Shown piece after piece: positions 9,205-13,478 of a DNA stretch of 13,478 nucleotides. Position numbers and translations under genes: made by a program. The stretch comes from Irineochytrium annulatum (lineage: Eukaryota; Chytridiomycota; Chytridiomycetes; Chytridiales; Chytridiaceae): positions 1 to 13,478 of the forward strand of contig JADGJL010000811.1 in NCBI GenBank assembly GCA_027600665.1, in the 5' to 3' direction. The notes under the pieces were generated by a model. That model made no database searches, was not told where the DNA came from, and saw nothing but the letters and a program-made list of their open reading frames with translations. Each line of letters opens with the position of its first letter. Within the stretch, counting starts at the first letter, position 1.

Positions 9205-9210
9205 AATAAA
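9205..9210 (+). terminator. Possible polyadenylation signal of the arrestin-SH3 gene
   Basis: AATAAA lies 201 nt past the arrestin stop, after a T-rich stretch, and is followed by TTTTGCTC and further T-rich sequence. A minus-strand AATAAA lies nearby at 9227-9232 but is 830 nt beyond the stop of the facing gene. Confidence 0.4.
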
Positions 9211-9803
9211 CGTTTTGCTCTCTAGTTTTATTTATGGTACTATATAGACTCCATCCGTTGTAAAGCACATGCAGACATGATGAGGGGAAAATTGTACGAC
9301 TGTGAGAATCACTGCGACGTCGCTCCATGTATGACGCGTACTTTATTGCCTGCCCGACTATGCACAATACAGCCGTCTCGTTTTTAAATAGTTCCATCAA
9401 GAAATTGGAAGGGTTGAGTAAGACAGCAGAGACGAAAAGGAAGAAGGGTAAGAAATTGTCAGCAGACGGAGAAACTATGAGGCAGCACCACGGGCAACTT
9501 CCAAAAACTAATCTCCCCCTCGCAAAATGCATGTAGGAGGAGATCGGAAGAATCTTTGTAGATTAAATAGTGTATGATTGGGAAAATCCAAGTAAAAAAA
9601 TCAGCACCAAGAAGATAAAAGGGGAGTTAGAATACAAAAAATCAGGGCAAGCCACGATAATCAATACCGCGGCAAGGGAACTTCGAAAAGACAATTCATG
9701 AGGAGAAAGAGTGTGAAGATAAGCTTCATGGGGGATAAGTGGATGTTCAGGCAAATCCAGGGCTCTTTCAAAAAATGATGAATCAAACTACACCGAAACA
9801 ACC

Positions 9804-9835
9804 AAAAAAAAGAAAGAAAGAAAGAAAGAAAGAAG
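9804..9835 (+). repeat. GAAA tetranucleotide microsatellite
   Basis: An A run of about eight leads into five to six GAAA units inside non-coding DNA. It is a simple repeat, likely variable in length. Confidence 0.85.
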
Positions 9836-10061
9836 CAGGACAAACGAAGCGAACGTAGACATACAAGAAACGGAAACTAAAACTACAACACAAAGAGAAA
9901 CTAAACAGTTGACCGCGTGGTCGACTTGGTCGGAATATATTCCAGCAATGAGGTTTTTTCATTAGTTATCTATGGGGAAGAAAGGGTCGACAGAGAAAAG
10001 AGTCAAAGAGGATTTAGGCGTTGTAGTAATAGTGGTGTAGGGAATATCCCAAAGAGTGCGT

Positions 10062-11667
10062 TTAAGCCTTGGCCTCAACGGCCGCGGCCCTCGCTTCCCC
10101 CTTCGGCTCAGCCTGCTTCTTCTTCTTCGCGATGAACCGCTGCAGCCGCTTCTTGAGGACCTGCCGGTTGCCTGTTTCGCAAAAGTAATCAGCGCATCAT
10201 CCAGCAGATGCCCCAGGCAACTTCAAAAAACATACCCTCCGTGCTCAACCCCGCACCTGCAAGCCTCGCCTTCAACGACGGCGTGCTCGTCACATCCGGC
10301 ACCTTGACGCCCAACTGGTTCAGCTCATCCGCCAGACTGTTAAAGCTCTTCATCGGCGCCAGGGTCCTCCCGGCCTCCCTCAAGCCATCCTCGGAATTGT
10401 TGCTGCTGGCCACGCTGCCGGAACGCGTCCTCGTCCCGGGGCTGAACGTGACGACGCTCGCGGACGTCGGTGGGCTGGGCGGCACGCTTCCGCCACCCGC
10501 GTGGGCTGTCTCGCCGGCGCCGTACTCAAACTGGGCGGTTTCATAGCCGGCCTCAATCTCGTCCATGAGGGCGGACACGGTGCGCTGGAGCTCGAGGATG
10601 TCCTGCTCCTGCTTGCGGGCGAGGAGGTCCTTAGAGTCGAGCTGGGAGGACAGAGATTGAATGGAAACTTTGAGCTAGCGAGGAGGGAAGGAGATTTAGA
10701 GATGGTGAGAGGGAGTGGCAAAAGGGAAAAGGAAAAGTAACCTTCATGTTCTCCTCGACGATGGCTGTTGCTTCTGTCCGGGGTACCGGGCTCGGATCAC
10801 GGGATTTGGGGACCTCTTCCTCCTCGTCGTAAGAGCTGTCGTCTTTTTGGCTGTTGAGCGCTCGAAGCTCTGTCGAAAAGATTATTACACCATTTCTCAT
10901 ATATACCCCCCACTCCTTCAATATCACTTCACCACAAATCCAATGCACCATCGCGCAGCCCTCCAGCAAAAAACATACCCTTCAACTTGTTCCTGTCGGC
11001 CCTCAAGCTCGCCATAAGGTGCTCCTCCTTCTCCATCCATCTCTGCCTCGACTCGGCTCCCTCCGTCATCTCCCGCTCGAGTCTCTTCTCGAGGTCCTCA
11101 TTCTGCCTCCTCAGCCTCGCGTTCTCCGCCTGCGTGGCGGCCACGTCCTGCTGTAAACGGGTGGCAACGGACTCGAGCTCCGCGGCGAGCTTTTGGGTTT
11201 CCTTCCATTGCAGCCGTTCCTATTATGATGGCGTCAGCAAGCAAGTCAGAAATAGATACTTTCACGTCCTCAAATGTAGGATGTCGGACGTCGAATGCCC
11301 TCGCATGTTTTGGTCGGGAAGGGAATATCGCACTCAATGCCATAGGTGCTCAAGCACCATGCCGTTCCGCCCACTCCCACACATTCCCCCCTCCAATTCA
11401 TTTTATCAGCATGTCGAATATGCAACCTCTCGAAGTAATATGGCCTGCTCAACCACTAAAGCAGTGCCGCCGTGTTTTCCCACGCTTTCCTCCACTCCAT
11501 TCCAGCGATTCTTTCCGTCCGGGCCCATCCCACCTCCGATCCTCCATAAGACTAACCCTCTTCAACTCATTCAAATCCCTCAGCAAAGCGGCATTGTAAT
11601 CTGTAAGATTGTGAAGCTCGGTCTGCAGCGATTCGACATTGTCAATGTGGGCTGCGGCGGTGGCCAT
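10062..11667 (-). CDS. Coiled-coil protein of unknown function
   Basis: Exons 11667-11557, 11219-10979, 10869-10742, 10641-10236 and 10171-10062 give 331 residues; introns are 337, 109, 100 and 64 nt, GT-AG, phases consistent. I do not recognise the family. Residues about 8-128 are heptad-like and coiled-coil (NVESLQTELHNLTDYNAALL, ELESVATRLQQDVAATQAENARLRRQNEDLEKRLER), followed by an acidic Ser/Asp/Glu patch (DDSSYDEEEE), a second helical stretch (about 161-190, LLARKQEQDILELQRTVSALM), a Ser/Thr-Pro-rich linker with possible proline-directed phosphorylation sites (SPPTS, TFSPGTRTRSGS), a short helix (FNSLADELNQLGV) and a Lys-rich C-terminus (LKKRLQRF, AKKKKQ). This suggests a scaffold or cytoskeleton/centrosome-type protein, but no function is claimed. 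The frame stays open upstream of the ATG to a TGA at 11746, so a 5' exon cannot be excluded. The 337-nt first intron may hide a micro-exon. Confidence 0.75.
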
Positions 11668-12401
11668 GGACAGACGGTCTCGGAAGGATGTGCTGGGCCG
11701 GATGGGCGATGAGGATGTAGCAGTTGGCGGGCGTGCAGGAGGTCGTCACAGAAAAGGGTGGTACAACTCGCAAGCGGTCTCGATTATTGAGCTGTCAACA
11801 CTTCTGGCTGTAACTTCACCACACGAGAGATTTACTGTCTCAACGCAATCAGACCAGCGATTTTGGCGTAGGTCCCGCGCATTTATATTTGCAGAACGAC
11901 GGGAGGCAGAAACGCAGCCCGGATGAAGATTTACGGCGACTTGGTCGGCCAAACACGCAGAGTCTACCTTGTACTTAGTTACATCTTCAGTTCAAATGGT
12001 GAAACGATATTGCAGTATATTCGATAAAGCGAATGGAAGTGCGAAGCCCAAGGCTCCAGCATTGTTTCCAACATCAATCAAGGAAAACCTTCAGTCTTCG
12101 ATTTCCCCGCACAATTGGATGGCAATTCTTGCGGCTTTGGTTGTTGTGCACGGAACCTGGCGAGTATGCTCAGGGCCCGCATGCAACGACGTCATTTCTT
12201 TTGGCTGGATGACAAGAGTTGATGACGTTGTGTGAAAGAAAACCTGCGCGCTCAAGCATCCCCGACTTTTATCCTCGCCCTCGACGCTCATTGTCCTGCC
12301 GTCGTCCGACCTACACGTGGACGTTGATCTGATCTTCGTCGGCTGTCGGCTTCGTACGTCGAACTGCCATTCGACACGCTCATCTACCCTGGCCTTCCAC
12401 A
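11668..12401. other. Divergent intergenic region with CRE-like half sites
   Basis: This 734-bp gap separates the start codons of the coiled-coil gene (leftward) and the last gene (rightward), so it holds both promoters. A plus-strand frame at about 11969-12235 lacks gene-like composition or motifs and is not called. The notable content is the pair of ACGTCA-type sites listed separately. Confidence 0.5.
12188..12228. promoter_or_regulatory. Inverted pair of CRE/ATF-like half sites
   Basis: ACGTCAT at 12189-12195 and its reverse complement ATGACGT at 12222-12228 face each other across 26 nt, about 175-215 nt before the next ATG. TGACG is the half site of fungal bZIP factors of the CRE-binding type. 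Two 7-mers can arise by chance, so this is a candidate only. Confidence 0.3.
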
Positions 12402-13478
12402 ATGACACTGGCAGCAGCACCAATGCCGGGTTCCTTCCCCGCAAGACCGCACACAGGGACGCGGATGGGGAGGGATGGGGAGAAGCTGAGGAGAGGTACT
12501 GTGGGGTTCAAGGAGGAGACGGAAGCGAACGACGTCGCGCCGGCCGCTGTTCAGGAGAACGTGGGGCAGAGTGACGATGATTTATTGTCGCATATCGCAC
12601 GGACGACAGTTCAACAACGGAGGTCCATGAATTTGTTGGGACAGCTGCAGGCTCAGTACATGAACTATAACTTTGAGCAGCCGAACTTGGTGAGACTTCC
12701 TCATTCGTTTTGTGCTCCTTTAAGGCTCGAACTTACTGTGTATTGCAACGTTCCAGGTCACAGAGCTCCGCCAAATGAACTCTGCCATGCAACGCATCGC
12801 GTGCACGCAGGATCAGCTCACGGCCATGCTGAACGAGCTCCGAAGCTCCTTACCACCTCCACCTTTCGCCTTGTCGGACGCGCCAGAGAAACCTGCGGTC
12901 CTCTCGCTCGCCGACACCGTCATGGGCGTGCCACTAACTTCGCCGCCACCGGGATATCTGGAGACGGTAGAGTTGAGCAGGGACCAGGAGGAGGAGGACG
13001 ACAGGGAGGACGCGTACAGCAGTGATTCAACCGTCAGGGGAACGCCAATGCTGTCAGTGTCGCCGAATGCCGGGGATGATTTGGGCCATCTTACTAGGAT
13101 GGTCGAATGCCTAATTCTCGAAGCCCAAGTGGCGATTGAGGAACCCACGCCGACCATTGACGCCGACGCGGAGGACTCTTCGGACGACGAGTCTGAACAC
13201 CCCGACGAACCTGAATTCAACCTCACGTCCTCGACCGCCCTTGAGACCCTCGACGAGCTCACACCATCCTCTCTCCACCATCCTCCGCATCCTCCTCGCC
13301 GCGGAGACCTCACTCGTCCCTCGGCCACGGTGCGCACGGCCACAGCCACAGCCGCATCCGCGACGTGCGCGCGAGCGTCGAGGCGGCTCTTCGGCGGCGG
13401 GAGAACCTGCAGGCCGAGATGATGTCCGGGCTGATGATGGGCTCTCCCTCCTCCGCCACTACCACCACCACCACCACC
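12402..13478 (+). CDS. Unrecognised acidic, disordered protein, probably 3' partial
   Basis: Exon 1 is 12402-12689 (96 codons); a 67-nt GT-AG intron (12690-12756) joins it in phase 0 to the next exon. I do not recognise the protein. Residues about 58-130 look helical and coiled-coil (SDDDLLSHIARTTVQQRRSM, NLLGQLQAQYMNYNFEQ, VTELRQMNSAMQRI, TQDQLTAMLNELRSS). They are followed by a Pro-rich segment with a PPGY motif (a PPxY-type WW-binding site), acidic runs (DQEEEDDREDAYSSD, DADAEDSSDDESEH) and a helix (LTRMVECLILEAQVAIEE). Read straight through, the frame stops at 13422 (317 residues), but from about 13320 the composition fits the +2 frame much better (RIRDVRASVEAALRRRENLQ), and that frame is open to the window edge. 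Either an intron, sequence errors or a true frameshift lies between 13220 and 13345. The start could also be Met8. Confidence 0.6.
13461..13478 (+). repeat. ACC trinucleotide repeat at the window edge
   Basis: Six ACC units run to the last base and probably continue beyond it. In the likely coding frame they give poly-Thr. Confidence 0.75.

Larger units (their letters stand above)
9005..10061. other. Convergent intergenic region, arrestin-SH3 / coiled-coil genes
   Basis: This 1,057-bp AT-richer gap lies between two converging stop codons. It contains a plus-strand AATAAA, a GAAA microsatellite and otherwise only short chance frames, the longest a minus-strand frame of about 118 codons at 9176-9532 without recognisable motifs. 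It probably holds the two 3' UTRs. I see no RNA gene. Confidence 0.5.

Noticed and set aside
9176..9532. 118-codon minus-strand frame in the convergent gap
   Set aside because: AT-rich, no motif, lies in the expected 3' UTR zone of two genes; hydrophobic runs come from T-rich DNA.
9804..9835. GAAA run as a functional or CRISPR-like repeat
   Set aside because: It is an uninterrupted microsatellite with no spacers.
11969..12235. Plus-strand frame of about 88 codons upstream of the last gene
   Set aside because: No similarity or codon pattern like the neighbours and it overlaps the region expected to be a promoter.
12813..13349. 178-codon minus-strand frame rich in Ser
   Set aside because: It is the antisense shadow of the acidic plus-strand gene; Ser runs mirror its Asp/Glu and Arg codons.

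Overview
The window looks like nuclear DNA from a fungus. Genes lie on both strands, about a gene per 1.9 kb, and are interrupted by many short GT-AG introns (mostly 40-110 nt). The base composition is GC-rich in coding parts. The recognisable proteins are eukaryotic: a Dma-type FHA protein, the mitochondrial chaperone Tim9, a membrane dipeptidase and an alpha-arrestin. An early-diverging (chytrid-like) fungus or a basidiomycete would fit, but this is inference, and I cannot name a species. All exon coordinates come from reading splice sites and checking phase by hand.

Layout. (1) 1-1201, minus: 5' part of a Dma1-like FHA/RING ubiquitin ligase, cut by the window edge before the RING. (2) 1202-1803: divergent intergenic region. 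(3) 1804-2173, plus: tim9, three exons. (4) 2174-2538: convergent 3' region. (5) 2539-4014, minus: a four-exon M19-type membrane dipeptidase with all zinc ligands and an N-terminal membrane anchor. (6) 4015-4067: a 53-bp divergent promoter. (7) 4068-4994, plus: a three-exon small membrane protein resembling OCIA-domain proteins. (8) 5296-9004, plus: an eight-exon arrestin-N / arrestin-C / SH3 protein with a long disordered tail and a C-terminal tandem of SHOCT-like helical hairpins. (9) 9005-10061: convergent intergenic region with a GAAA microsatellite. (10) 10062-11667, minus: a five-exon coiled-coil protein of unknown function. (11) 11668-12401: divergent intergenic region with two CRE-like half sites. 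(12) 12402 to the right edge, plus: an unrecognised acidic, disordered protein whose 3' part changes reading frame.

The genes do not form an operon or an obvious pathway; this is an ordinary eukaryotic chromosome segment. The items most worth a second look are the arrestin-SH3-SHOCT-like architecture, the in-frame 336-nt segment inside the FHA domain that is bounded by possible splice sites (exitron candidate), the 53-bp bidirectional promoter, and the frame conflict at the 3' end of the last gene. I found no tRNA, rRNA, CRISPR array, transposon or viral gene.
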